Assembly: GCA_047971485.1 (NCBI GenBank)
Contig: JBKDZR010000013.1
Coordinates: 1 to 6,434 of the forward strand
Origin: JBKDZR01 sp047971485
Lineage (GTDB): Bacteria > Pseudomonadota > Alphaproteobacteria > Rhodobacterales > Rhodobacteraceae
Direction: 5' to 3'
DNA length: 6,434 nt
Shown: piece by piece, positions 1 to 6,251 of the stretch
Position numbering within the stretch: position 1 is the first letter of the stretch
Layout of the letters: each line of letters begins with the position of its first letter
The notes under the pieces: model-generated
What the model saw: the letters and a program-made list of their open reading frames with translations, nothing else
What the model was told of the DNA's origin: nothing
Databases searched by the model: none
Made by a program: the position numbers and the translations under genes

Positions 1-160
1 GTGGTACCTCACCGAGCAAAAGCTAACCCCTTTAGACGTCCGTCGATCCTGTTTCGGCCCCATGATCCCCCAACGCGGGATTTTGGTGGAGCCGCCGGGT
101 ACCGCCCCCGGGTCCGATCCGCTTATTACGGGCGCGTTTATCGCCATAGTCCCGAAGGAC
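1..160 (-). ncRNA. ssrA: tmRNA, permuted two-piece ssrA gene (3' end beyond the left edge)
   Basis: This RNA rescues stalled ribosomes by acting first as alanyl-tRNA and then as a short mRNA for a degradation tag. Reading the minus strand, the gene is in the alphaproteobacterial permuted order. The acceptor piece (160 to 84) comes first and ends in an encoded ACCA. A 22-nt spacer (83 to 62) follows, then the coding piece from 61 onward. The two pieces form a perfect 7-bp acceptor stem: GGGGCCG (61-55) pairs with CGGCTCC (94-88). Its third pair is G59-U90, the G3-U70 wobble that alanyl-tRNA synthetase requires. A T-arm-like 5-bp stem (111-107 with 99-95) sits just before it. The tmRNA hallmark GGATCGACG follows in the coding piece (49-41). 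A UUCG-capped hairpin (160-149) starts the acceptor piece. The tag reading frame and 3' end are outside the window. Identity is firm; the exact 5' end is inferred from the promoter. Confidence 0.92.
62..83 (-). other. Processed-out spacer between the acceptor and coding pieces of tmRNA
   Basis: On the minus strand the 22 nt between the encoded CCA end (84) and the start of the coding piece (61) fold into a small hairpin. ATCCC (81-77) pairs with GGGAT (69-65) around a 7-nt loop. In two-piece tmRNAs this segment closes the permuted molecule and is removed during maturation, leaving a tRNA-like 3' end at CCA and a new 5' end at the GGGG of the coding piece. The boundaries are inferred from the perfect acceptor stem and are not measured. 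Confidence 0.75.
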
Positions 161-167
161 AGGAGTA

Positions 168-196
168 AAGATAAGGGGGCGGGGCGGCGGCGGCAA
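168..196 (-). promoter_or_regulatory. ssrA promoter (sigma-70 type)
   Basis: Minus-strand -35 TTGCCG (196-191) and -10 TATCTT (173-168) are separated by 17 bp. Each matches the sigma-70 consensus at four of six bases. Transcription would start about 7 nt downstream, near G160, exactly where the UUCG hairpin of the acceptor piece begins. That would give an acceptor piece of about 77 nt, with little or no leader to trim. The spacer is almost pure G+C. Confidence 0.6.
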
Positions 197-230
197 GGGG
201 GATCGTGGAAATGGGGGGCGTGCCGTGTGA

Positions 231-244
231 AATCCGGCCGGATT
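231..244. repeat. Perfect 14-bp palindrome in the divergent ssrA/mbfA intergenic region
   Basis: AATCCGGCCGGATT reads identically on both strands. It lies upstream of both divergent promoters: 35 bp beyond the ssrA -35 and 59 bp before the mbfA -35. It has no loop and no T-tract, so it is a poor terminator. A dimeric regulator site is possible, but I do not recognise the motif. It may also be chance in GC-rich DNA. Confidence 0.4.
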
Positions 245-303
245 GTGGCCCGGGATGCGCCCCGTTATCGGGGTCGGGGCGGGATCAGGCTGTACGCAGG
301 GGC

Positions 304-331
304 TTGAAACCGCCGGCGGTATACTTAGAAT
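304..331 (+). promoter_or_regulatory. mbfA promoter
   Basis: The -35 TTGAAA (304-309) and -10 TAGAAT (326-331) each match the sigma-70 consensus at five of six bases, with a 16-bp spacer. The predicted start near 337-339 leaves a very short leader before the mbfA start codons at 352 or 367. The -10 hexamer lies inside the Irr-type palindrome, so a bound repressor would block RNA polymerase directly. Confidence 0.65.
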
Positions 332-339
332 TGTTCTAA
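325..339. promoter_or_regulatory. Iron-control element (ICE), predicted Irr operator
   Basis: TTAGAATTGTTCTAA is two perfectly inverted 6-bp arms, TTAGAA and TTCTAA, around TTG. The alphaproteobacterial Irr-binding ICE consensus is TTTAGAA-N3-TTCTAAA. Including the flanking bases, only position 324 (C for T) deviates. The site covers the -10 of the mbfA promoter and the expected transcription start. Irr is a Fur-family regulator that is active when iron and heme are low, and mbfA genes are known Irr-repressed targets in Bradyrhizobium and Agrobacterium. The combination of motif, position and gene is what supports the call; irr itself is not in the window. Confidence 0.85.
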
Positions 340-351
340 ACTACGTATCTG

Positions 352-1344
352 ATGGCGGGACCGATCATGCAGTTGCCCTTTTCCGGCAAGAAGCCCTTCG
401 ACAAGCTCAGCGAACGGGAAATCCTGGCGCTGGCGATTTCGTCCGAGGAAGAAGACGGCCAGATCTACCGGACCTATGCGGATGGTCTGAAGCAGGATTT
501 TCCGGCCAGCGCCCGGATTTTCGAGGGCATGGCGGAAGAAGAGGATACCCATCGCCGTCAGTTGATCGACCTGCATCGCAAGCGCTTTGGCGACAGCATT
601 CCGTTGATCCGGCGCGAGCATGTCAGCGGCTTTTATTCCCGCAGGCCGTTGTGGTTGGCCCAGGCCATGCCGCTGGAAGAAATCCGTGCCCAGGCCGAGG
701 CGATGGAGCGCGACGCGGAACGTTTCTATATTCTGGCGGCGCAGCGCTGTTCGGATGCCGAGACCCGCAAGTTGCTGGGTGATTTGGCCCAGGTCGAAGC
801 GGGGCACGTGGTCACGGCCGACAACCTGACCGAGACCCATTTGGGCGATGATGACCGCGACGATGAGGAAAGCACCGCCAAGCGCCAGTTCCTGCTGACC
901 TGGGTGCAGCCCGGTTTGGCCGGGCTGATGGATGGGTCCGTTTCCACCCTGGCGCCGATCTTTGCCACGGCCTTTGCCACCCAGGATACCGGCACCACCT
1001 TTCTGGTTGGTCTGGCTGCCTCGGTGGGGGCGGGAATTTCCATGGGCTTTACCGAGGCCGCATCCGATGATGGCCGCCTGTCGGGGCGGGGTGCGCCGTG
1101 GAAACGCGGCGTGGCTTCGGGGGTGATGACCACGCTGGGGGGCTTGGGCCATGCGCTGCCCTATCTGATCCCGCATTTCTGGACAGCCACGATTATTGCC
1201 GCCATTGTCGTGTTTGTCGAACTGTGGGCCATTGCCTGGATCCAGAACCGCTATATGGACACGCCCTTTCTGCGTGCCAGTTTGCAGGTGGTGCTGGGCG
1301 GAGCACTGGTGCTGGGGGCAGGCATCCTGATCGGCAGCGGTTAA
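352..1344 (+). CDS. mbfA: MbfA-type membrane-bound ferritin / iron exporter (erythrin-VIT family)
   Basis: This inner-membrane protein is expected to export ferrous iron and protect against iron overload and peroxide. The N-terminal half (about residues 15-165) is a ferritin-like di-iron domain. Candidate ligands are the Glu cluster at 32-34, E64-x-x-H67, E119 and E149-x-x-H152, the standard E/ExxH/E/ExxH pattern. The C-terminal half (about 180-330) is a VIT1/CCC1-type domain starting at the family hallmark GLMDGSVSTLAP (191-202). Hydrophobic segments lie near 186-208, 214-232, 255-275, 278-297 and 309-328. At 330 residues it is full length for the family. An acidic linker (about 165-173) joins the halves. 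The ATG at 352 has no ribosome-binding site. The ATG at 367 has a weak GGGA six bases upstream and gives the more usual short N-terminus, so it may be the true start. Control is predicted by the overlapping Irr site. Identity is firm from motifs and domain order; transport direction rests on characterised homologues. Confidence 0.93.
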   Translation: MAGPIMQLPFSGKKPFDKLSEREILALAISSEEEDGQIYRTYADGLKQDFPASARIFEGMAEEEDTHRRQLIDLHRKRFGDSIPLIRREHVSGFYSRRPLWLAQAMPLEEIRAQAEAMERDAERFYILAAQRCSDAETRKLLGDLAQVEAGHVVTADNLTETHLGDDDRDDEESTAKRQFLLTWVQPGLAGLMDGSVSTLAPIFATAFATQDTGTTFLVGLAASVGAGISMGFTEAASDDGRLSGRGAPWKRGVASGVMTTLGGLGHALPYLIPHFWTATIIAAIVVFVELWAIAWIQNRYMDTPFLRASLQVVLGGALVLGAGILIGSG

Positions 1345-1416
1345 CGTGGTCTGTTGATCGGCCTGCGGATGATTGCATGAGGTTTTCCTTGTACCCATCT
1401 GAAATAGAATGTGAAT

Positions 1417-2589
1417 ATGCCGGAGAATGATCCGGATCCGACCCTTCGTTCGGCCCGTGTTCTGGGCCGAAATGCCGGGGTGCGCCCTGTATTTCTCAGC
1501 CTGCCTTTGGATGATCCGGGGCTTTGGGCGTTGCTTGATCCCGCCGTCCGGCCTGGCCGTGCGGTTCTTTGGGATCATGGCCTGACGACGGGGCATGTCC
1601 CGGGTTTGCCGGCTTGCGGCCACGTGCCGGGGGGGACGCTGACCGGCCATGTCGCGGCGCTGGGGCCGGCGGGTCGGCGGCGGGCCGCCTTTCTTGGCGC
1701 GGCTTTGGGATATCGCTGGCAAGATGCCGAGGTGGTCGGATCGGAGGGCGGTGTGCAGCGGGCCGATTGCCTGTTGCCGCCCGAGGCCGCAGCCGATTCC
1801 CGGCCCTTTGATATGGCGGATTTTGCCGCGCGTTGGCGGTCGATCTGGCCTGCTGCCCTGACCGAGATCCTGTCTGAGGAAGGGACCAGGGATGCCGAAT
1901 GGCTGCATGACCGCCTGAGCCTGATTCTGGCCCGCGCGGCGGCGGACCATGCTGCGCAATCGGCGCCGCAGCCGGTGTTGAGCGGTCTGGACCGGGGCGA
2001 CGTGACGGTGCGCTGCCGCCACAGGCCCTACAGCGACTTTTTCGCGATGGATGACTATGAGATCACCCATCGTCGTTTTGACGGCGGTGAAACCCCGGTT
2101 CTGAAGCGAGCGGTCTTTGTCGCCGGGGATGCGGTGACCGTGCTGCCCTATGATCCACATCGCGATCGGGTGCTCGTGGTCGAACAATTCCGCGCCGGTC
2201 CCTTCGGTCGGGGGGATCCGAAACCCTGGATCCTTGAACCTGTCGCCGGACGGATCGAGCCGGGCCAGACGCCCGGAGAAACGGCCCATAAGGAATGCCT
2301 GGAAGAGGCGGGTCTGGCCCTGCGTTCCCTGCACAAGGTGGCGGAATACTATCCCAGCACCGGGTGTTTCACCGAATATGTCCATTCCTATATCGGACTG
2401 GCGGATCTGCCAGACGGGGCGGCGGGGCTGAACGGTGTGGCCGGCGAGGGCGAGGACATCCGCGGCCATCTCCTGTCGCGTGCGGCGCTGATGGCGGGGG
2501 TGCGTGCGGGTGAGATGCCCGATGCGCCGCTGATCCTGACGGCCCTGTGGCTGGAGGCCAATCTGTCGCGTCTGAGCGAGGTCGGTTGA
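1417..2589 (+). CDS. trgB: TrgB-like Nudix hydrolase, probable ADP-ribose pyrophosphatase
   Basis: Residue numbers count from the GTG at 1411. The C-terminal half (about 195-390) is a Nudix domain of the ADP-ribose diphosphatase type, expected to split ADP-ribose into AMP and ribose 5-phosphate in the cytosol. VEQFR (257-261) and the box at 280-302 are present. The box keeps G280, the metal-binding E295/E298/E299 and G301, but has Q286 for the usual Glu and K294 for the usual Arg. YYPSTG (314-318 region) and GEGEDI (345-350) supply the family proline and a late acidic cluster. The N-terminal ~190 residues resemble the divergent gamma-glutamylcyclotransferase-like module of Rhodobacter TrgB, but without a clear YGSL motif. 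cysK lies 46 bp downstream, as in the trgAB-cysK locus. An in-frame TAG at 1405 limits the start to GTG 1411 or ATG 1417. Neither has a visible ribosome-binding site; I chose ATG. The Nudix call is firm, the substrate likely, and the tellurite role inferred. Confidence 0.85.
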   Translation: MPENDPDPTLRSARVLGRNAGVRPVFLSLPLDDPGLWALLDPAVRPGRAVLWDHGLTTGHVPGLPACGHVPGGTLTGHVAALGPAGRRRAAFLGAALGYRWQDAEVVGSEGGVQRADCLLPPEAAADSRPFDMADFAARWRSIWPAALTEILSEEGTRDAEWLHDRLSLILARAAADHAAQSAPQPVLSGLDRGDVTVRCRHRPYSDFFAMDDYEITHRRFDGGETPVLKRAVFVAGDAVTVLPYDPHRDRVLVVEQFRAGPFGRGDPKPWILEPVAGRIEPGQTPGETAHKECLEEAGLALRSLHKVAEYYPSTGCFTEYVHSYIGLADLPDGAAGLNGVAGEGEDIRGHLLSRAALMAGVRAGEMPDAPLILTALWLEANLSRLSEVG

Positions 2590-2625
2590 AACGGCGCGCC
2601 TTGGCCCATATGCAGGCAGAACGAT

Positions 2626-2630
2626 AGGAG
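2626..2630 (+). promoter_or_regulatory. Ribosome-binding site deciding the cysK start
   Basis: AGGAG ends five bases before ATG 2636 and eight before ATG 2639. A GTG at 2630 is also in frame but overlaps this site, so it cannot be the start that the site serves. Three consecutive ATG codons (2636, 2639, 2642) leave the exact initiator ambiguous by one or two residues. Confidence 0.75.
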
Positions 2631-2635
2631 TGGGG

Positions 2636-3676
2636 ATGATGATGCACATCTATAGCGGCTTGGGGGATGCGATCGGCCATACGCCCTTGATCCGGCTGAA
2701 CAAGGTCAGCGACGCGACGGGATGCGAGATCCTCGGCAAGGCCGAGTTCATGAATCCGGGCCAGTCGGTCAAGGATCGCGCGGCGCTGTTCATCATCCGC
2801 GATGCGGTGGCCCGCGGCCAGCTGGAACCGGGAGGTACCATTGTCGAGGGGACAGCGGGCAACACCGGTATCGGGCTGGCCCTGGTGGGCAGTGCCATGG
2901 GGTTTCGCACGGTGATCGTCATTCCCGAAACCCAGAGCCAGGAAAAGAAGGACATGATCCGTCTTGCCGGGGCGGAACTGGTGCAGGTGCCGGCGGCGCC
3001 GTATCGCAAGCCGAACAACTATGTGCGCTATTCCGGTCGTTTGGCCGAGGCCTTGGCCAAGACCGAGCCCCATGGCGCGATCTGGGCCAATCAGTTCGAC
3101 AACACGGCCAATCGTCAGGCCCATGTGGAAACCACCGGCCCGGAGATCTGGGAACAGACCGGGGGCAAGGTTGATGGCTTCATTTGTGCCGTTGGTTCGG
3201 GCGGGACGCTGGCCGGTGTGGCCGAGGTGCTGCAACCCAAGGGCGTGAAGGTTGGGCTGGCCGATCCCGATGGGGCGGCGCTTTATAATTTCTACACGGC
3301 GGGTGAATTGAAATCCGCCGGCGATTCGATCACCGAGGGGATCGGGCAGGGACGGATCACCGCCAATCTGGAAGGGTTCCGTCCCGACATGGCCTATAAT
3401 GTCCCGGATCGCGAAGCCTTGCCGATCATCTTTGATCTGCTGGCTGAAGAGGGGCTGTGCGTCGGGGGGTCCTCGGGGGTCAATATTGCCGGGGCGGTGC
3501 GCATGGCCCGGGAAATGGGGCCGGGCCACACGATTGTTACCATGCTGTGCGATTATGGCACGCGCTATCAGTCCAAGTTGTTCAACCCGGAATTCCTGAA
3601 GGGGCGTGATCTGCCGGTTCCGGCCTGGCTGGATCGGAGCCCCCGCGCCATTCCGGGCGTGTTCGAGGACGACTGA
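2636..3676 (+). CDS. cysK: Cysteine synthase (O-acetylserine sulfhydrylase), PLP-dependent
   Basis: This cytosolic enzyme makes L-cysteine from O-acetylserine and sulfide, the last step of sulfate assimilation. It is a fold-type II PLP enzyme of 346 residues, slightly longer than E. coli CysK because of a C-terminal tail. The N-terminus AIGHTPLIRLN is typical. The PLP lysine is in NPGQSVKDR (codon at 2771-2773). The substrate-binding asparagine loop reads EGTAGNTGIG, with Ala where classical CysK has Ser (TSGNTG). The PLP-phosphate loop is GSGGT, and the pyridine-nitrogen serine is in GGSSGVN. EGIGQGR, a family-typical segment, is also present. No regulatory CBS domain follows, so cystathionine beta-synthase with a C-terminal module is excluded. 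It lies between trgB and the channel gene in a tight run. Sulfhydrylase identity is strong; an alternative acceptor or donor because of the Ala substitution cannot be excluded. Confidence 0.93.
   Translation: MMMHIYSGLGDAIGHTPLIRLNKVSDATGCEILGKAEFMNPGQSVKDRAALFIIRDAVARGQLEPGGTIVEGTAGNTGIGLALVGSAMGFRTVIVIPETQSQEKKDMIRLAGAELVQVPAAPYRKPNNYVRYSGRLAEALAKTEPHGAIWANQFDNTANRQAHVETTGPEIWEQTGGKVDGFICAVGSGGTLAGVAEVLQPKGVKVGLADPDGAALYNFYTAGELKSAGDSITEGIGQGRITANLEGFRPDMAYNVPDREALPIIFDLLAEEGLCVGGSSGVNIAGAVRMAREMGPGHTIVTMLCDYGTRYQSKLFNPEFLKGRDLPVPAWLDRSPRAIPGVFEDD
3665..3669 (+). promoter_or_regulatory. Ribosome-binding site of the channel gene, inside the cysK 3' end
   Basis: GAGGA lies nine bases before ATG 3679 and within the last codons of cysK, whose TGA ends at 3676. 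This fixes the channel start and implies translational coupling to cysK. Confidence 0.7.
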
Positions 3677-3678
3677 GC

Positions 3679-6144
3679 ATGCGCGCGCCTCGTGTTGTCC
3701 GGGGTGCGCTGGTGCTGCTGCTGGCGCTGGTCCTGGGGCTCGGGTCCATCGGTGCTCGGGCGCAGGACGCGGCCTCGGCTGTGGCTGACATCCAGCAGGT
3801 CGCGCCGGATTATGAAGCCTGGGCCGAGATGGCCCGGCAGGCCGAGATCCTGATCGCGGATCCCGGGACAAGCAAGGCAGAGCTTGAGACCCTGCGCAGC
3901 CAGCTTGGCGAACAGCGGCAGATTTTTCTGGCGGTCGAGGGGGAAAACCGCAGCCGCATTGATCGGATTCAGCGCCAGATCGACAGTCTGGGGGCCCCGC
4001 CGGCCGATGGCGTGACGGAACCCGAGGCGGTGGCCACGCGGCGTGCAACGCTGAATGGGGAATTGGACGATCTTCAGGCGCCGGGCCTGCGCGCGAGCGA
4101 GGCCTACGTTGCCGCTGACGGGCTGGTGGGCGAGATTGACACCGTGCTGCGCGATCGCCAGACCCGTGAAATCCTGCACCGGTTTCCAGCCCCGGCCAAT
4201 CCGTTCAGCTGGGCGGCGCCCCTGGCGGAACTGGGCACCTATTTGCGGGGGATCCTGCCCGAGCTGCTGAACAACGTGGCCCAGGCGGATCAACGGCTGA
4301 GCACATCGGATGGTGTACCCGGTGCGGTGTTGCTGCTGGTTTCGGGTGTGATCCTTTTGGTGCGCGGCTCCGGCTGGGTGGCCCGGGTTGAGCGGCGCGT
4401 CCTGGCGATGCAGCCAACGGCGCCAGTGCTGTTGTTGCGGGCCGTTTTGTCGCTGGTCCAGCTTGCCGTGCCGACCGTGGGGCTTGTGGCGGTGTTGTCG
4501 GCGATCGAGATTGCCGGGCTGGCCGGAGATGCGGGCAGCGCGCTGATCTACGCCCTGGGGGGGTTTGCCCTGCCAATGATCGTCGGGTTGTGGCTGATAC
4601 GGCGGCTGTTCCCGCGCGCGGGGCATGGCGACAGCCCGCTTGGGCTGGGCGCACGGAAAATGGCCAAGGGGCGCGCACGCGCGCGGCTTATGGTGATCGC
4701 CCTGTCGGTCTATGTCAGTCTGGATCAGTTCGCCGTGGCCGCTGATCTCAGCCAGGAAACCCGGGCCTTCCTGAGCTTCGGGCCGATCCTTCTGGTGGCC
4801 GTCTGTCTCTATCGGGTTGCGCGCCTGTTCCGGGCCCGCCCGCTGGATGACGGCTCGGCCCGGGCGGCGTCGGACGGCGGGACCCAAGAGGATGCCATAG
4901 GCTTTTCCGCGGCCGTGCTGAACGCGCTGGCCGCGCTGACCATGTGGATTGCGATTGCCGGGGTCCTGGCCGGGCTGGGCGGCTATCTGACCTTGGCAGA
5001 ACGAAGCATCGGGCCGGCGGCGATCACCTTTTTTGTCTTCGGGCTGATGGCGATGGTCCAGCAGGTCTTCACCGGGCTTTACGGCTCGGTTTCCAATGCC
5101 CGGCGCCCGCAGGAGGAAAGCCTGGCCCCAACCCTGTTCGGTGTTGTGCTGATCCTGGCTGCCCTGCCGGTTCTGGCCCTGCTGTGGGGGGCCCAACCCA
5201 ATGATCTGATCGAGATGTGGGCGAAGGTCCGCACCGGCTTTATGATCGGGGATATCCGCATTTCACCTGATGAGGTGTTGGCCTTCATCGTCGTTTTCCT
5301 GATCGGTCTGGGGCTGACCTGGCTGGTGCAGGGGGCGCTGCGGACCACGATTCTGCCCAAGACACGGATTGACCGGGGCGGGCGCACGGCAATTGTTTCA
5401 GGGGTCGGCTATATCGGGATCTTCCTGGCCGGGCTGATCGCCATCACCACCGCCGGTATTGACCTGTCCAGCCTGGCGATCCTGGCCAGTGCATTGGCTG
5501 TGGGGGTGGGCTTTGGCCTGCAGACCATCGTGTCGAACTTTGTTTCCGGCATCATCCTGCTGATCGAGCGTCCCGTTTCTGAAGGCGATTGGATCGAGGT
5601 TGGCGGCAAGATGGGCTATGTCCGGGCGATCTCGGTGCGGTCTACCCGGATCGAAACCTTCGACCGCACCGATGTAATCGTGCCCAACGCCGATCTCATC
5701 TCGAACCAGGTGACGAACTGGACACGGGGCAACCTGATCGGGCGGGTGATCATTCCCGTAGGCGTGGCCTATGGCAGCGATACGCGCAAGGTTGAGGCCA
5801 TTTTGAACGAGATCGTACAGGCCCATCCCATGGTGGTCCTGTCGCCCCCGCCGGCGGTTCTGTTCCGCAGCTTTGGCGCCTCGGAGCTGCAATTCGAGAT
5901 ACGGGCCATTCTGCGCGACATCAATTTCATGGTGGGGGTCCAGTCTGACATCAACCATGAAATCGTCCGGCGCTTTGCAGAGGAAGGTATCGAGATCCCC
6001 TTCCCGCAACGGGATCTGTGGCTGCGCAATCCCGAAGCCCTGTCCCGGTCCAATGCTGGCACCGCCACCTTCCCGGCCCAGCACGGGGCAGTGCCGTCCG
6101 CCTACCGCGAACCCCCGGGGGCTGATCCAGAGGGGGATGACTGA
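3679..6144 (+). CDS. DUF3772-containing MscS-family mechanosensitive channel
   Basis: This is a large inner-membrane channel expected to open under membrane tension and release solutes during osmotic downshock. It has 821 residues, against 286 for E. coli MscS. Residues 1-29 form a signal peptide ending ARAQD. A periplasmic region (about 30-205) follows, with a helical, probably coiled-coil part (64-102) and a DUF3772-like part (about 125-190). Hydrophobic segments lie near 213-228, 249-278, 286-307, 335-352, 364-383, 412-434, 444-466, 484-504, 533-551 and 571-591. The pore helix and MscS signature (596-640) include AVGVGFGLQTIVSNFVSG and the RPVSEGDWIEVGG turn. The cytoplasmic beta and alpha/beta domains (about 640-780) include VPNADLISNQVTNW. 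The 2-bp gap to cysK argues for co-expression. The architecture resembles the large MscK/YbiO-like members. Family is firm; exact gating and conductance are unknown, so I give no gene symbol. Confidence 0.92.
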   Translation: MRAPRVVRGALVLLLALVLGLGSIGARAQDAASAVADIQQVAPDYEAWAEMARQAEILIADPGTSKAELETLRSQLGEQRQIFLAVEGENRSRIDRIQRQIDSLGAPPADGVTEPEAVATRRATLNGELDDLQAPGLRASEAYVAADGLVGEIDTVLRDRQTREILHRFPAPANPFSWAAPLAELGTYLRGILPELLNNVAQADQRLSTSDGVPGAVLLLVSGVILLVRGSGWVARVERRVLAMQPTAPVLLLRAVLSLVQLAVPTVGLVAVLSAIEIAGLAGDAGSALIYALGGFALPMIVGLWLIRRLFPRAGHGDSPLGLGARKMAKGRARARLMVIALSVYVSLDQFAVAADLSQETRAFLSFGPILLVAVCLYRVARLFRARPLDDGSARAASDGGTQEDAIGFSAAVLNALAALTMWIAIAGVLAGLGGYLTLAERSIGPAAITFFVFGLMAMVQQVFTGLYGSVSNARRPQEESLAPTLFGVVLILAALPVLALLWGAQPNDLIEMWAKVRTGFMIGDIRISPDEVLAFIVVFLIGLGLTWLVQGALRTTILPKTRIDRGGRTAIVSGVGYIGIFLAGLIAITTAGIDLSSLAILASALAVGVGFGLQTIVSNFVSGIILLIERPVSEGDWIEVGGKMGYVRAISVRSTRIETFDRTDVIVPNADLISNQVTNWTRGNLIGRVIIPVGVAYGSDTRKVEAILNEIVQAHPMVVLSPPPAVLFRSFGASELQFEIRAILRDINFMVGVQSDINHEIVRRFAEEGIEIPFPQRDLWLRNPEALSRSNAGTATFPAQHGAVPSAYREPPGADPEGDD

Positions 6145-6164
6145 TTCCTGAATGCCGGGAGGGG

Positions 6165-6203
6165 CAGGAAGAGGACAAGTCATCCTCTGCTGGTTCTTTT
6201 TTC
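6165..6203 (+). terminator. Probable Rho-independent terminator after the channel gene
   Basis: AGAGGA (6170-6175) pairs with TCCTCT (6183-6188) around a 7-nt loop. CAG (6165-6167) and CTG (6190-6192) extend the stem across a small internal loop. TTCTTTTTT follows at 6194-6202. The stem is only moderately stable, so termination may be partial, but the position 20 bp after the stop codon and before the tRNA promoter fits. Confidence 0.6.
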
Positions 6204-6214
6204 TCGAGAAGGGC

Positions 6215-6242
6215 TTGAAAAGGCGGACGGGCCCAGTATACC
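6215..6242 (+). promoter_or_regulatory. tRNA-Ser promoter
   Basis: The -35 TTGAAA (6215-6220) and -10 TATACC (6237-6242) are separated by 16 bp. The expected start near 6248-6250 leaves only a few bases of 5' leader before the tRNA at 6252. The -35 is the same hexamer as in the mbfA promoter. Confidence 0.6.
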
Positions 6243-6251
6243 GGCCGAGCC

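Noticed and set aside
62..307. 81-codon plus-strand open frame at the left end
   Set aside because: It runs antisense through the ssrA acceptor piece and its promoter; its composition is Gly/Arg-rich and it has no convincing ribosome-binding site.
1331..1370. Direct repeat of GATCGGC after the end of mbfA, considered as a terminator or regulatory site
   Set aside because: The copies are direct, not inverted, are short, and no T-tract follows, so there is no support for a terminator.
325..2649. 774-codon open frame on the minus strand across mbfA and trgB
   Set aside because: It is antisense to two genes with clear family motifs. Its translation is rich in Arg, Gln, His and Pro with no recognisable domain, and it is a usual by-product of GC-rich codon use.
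2369..5196. Minus-strand open frames of 559 and 542 codons (2369-4048 and 3568-5196)
   Set aside because: They overlap trgB, cysK and the channel gene in antisense, have low-complexity composition and no family features.
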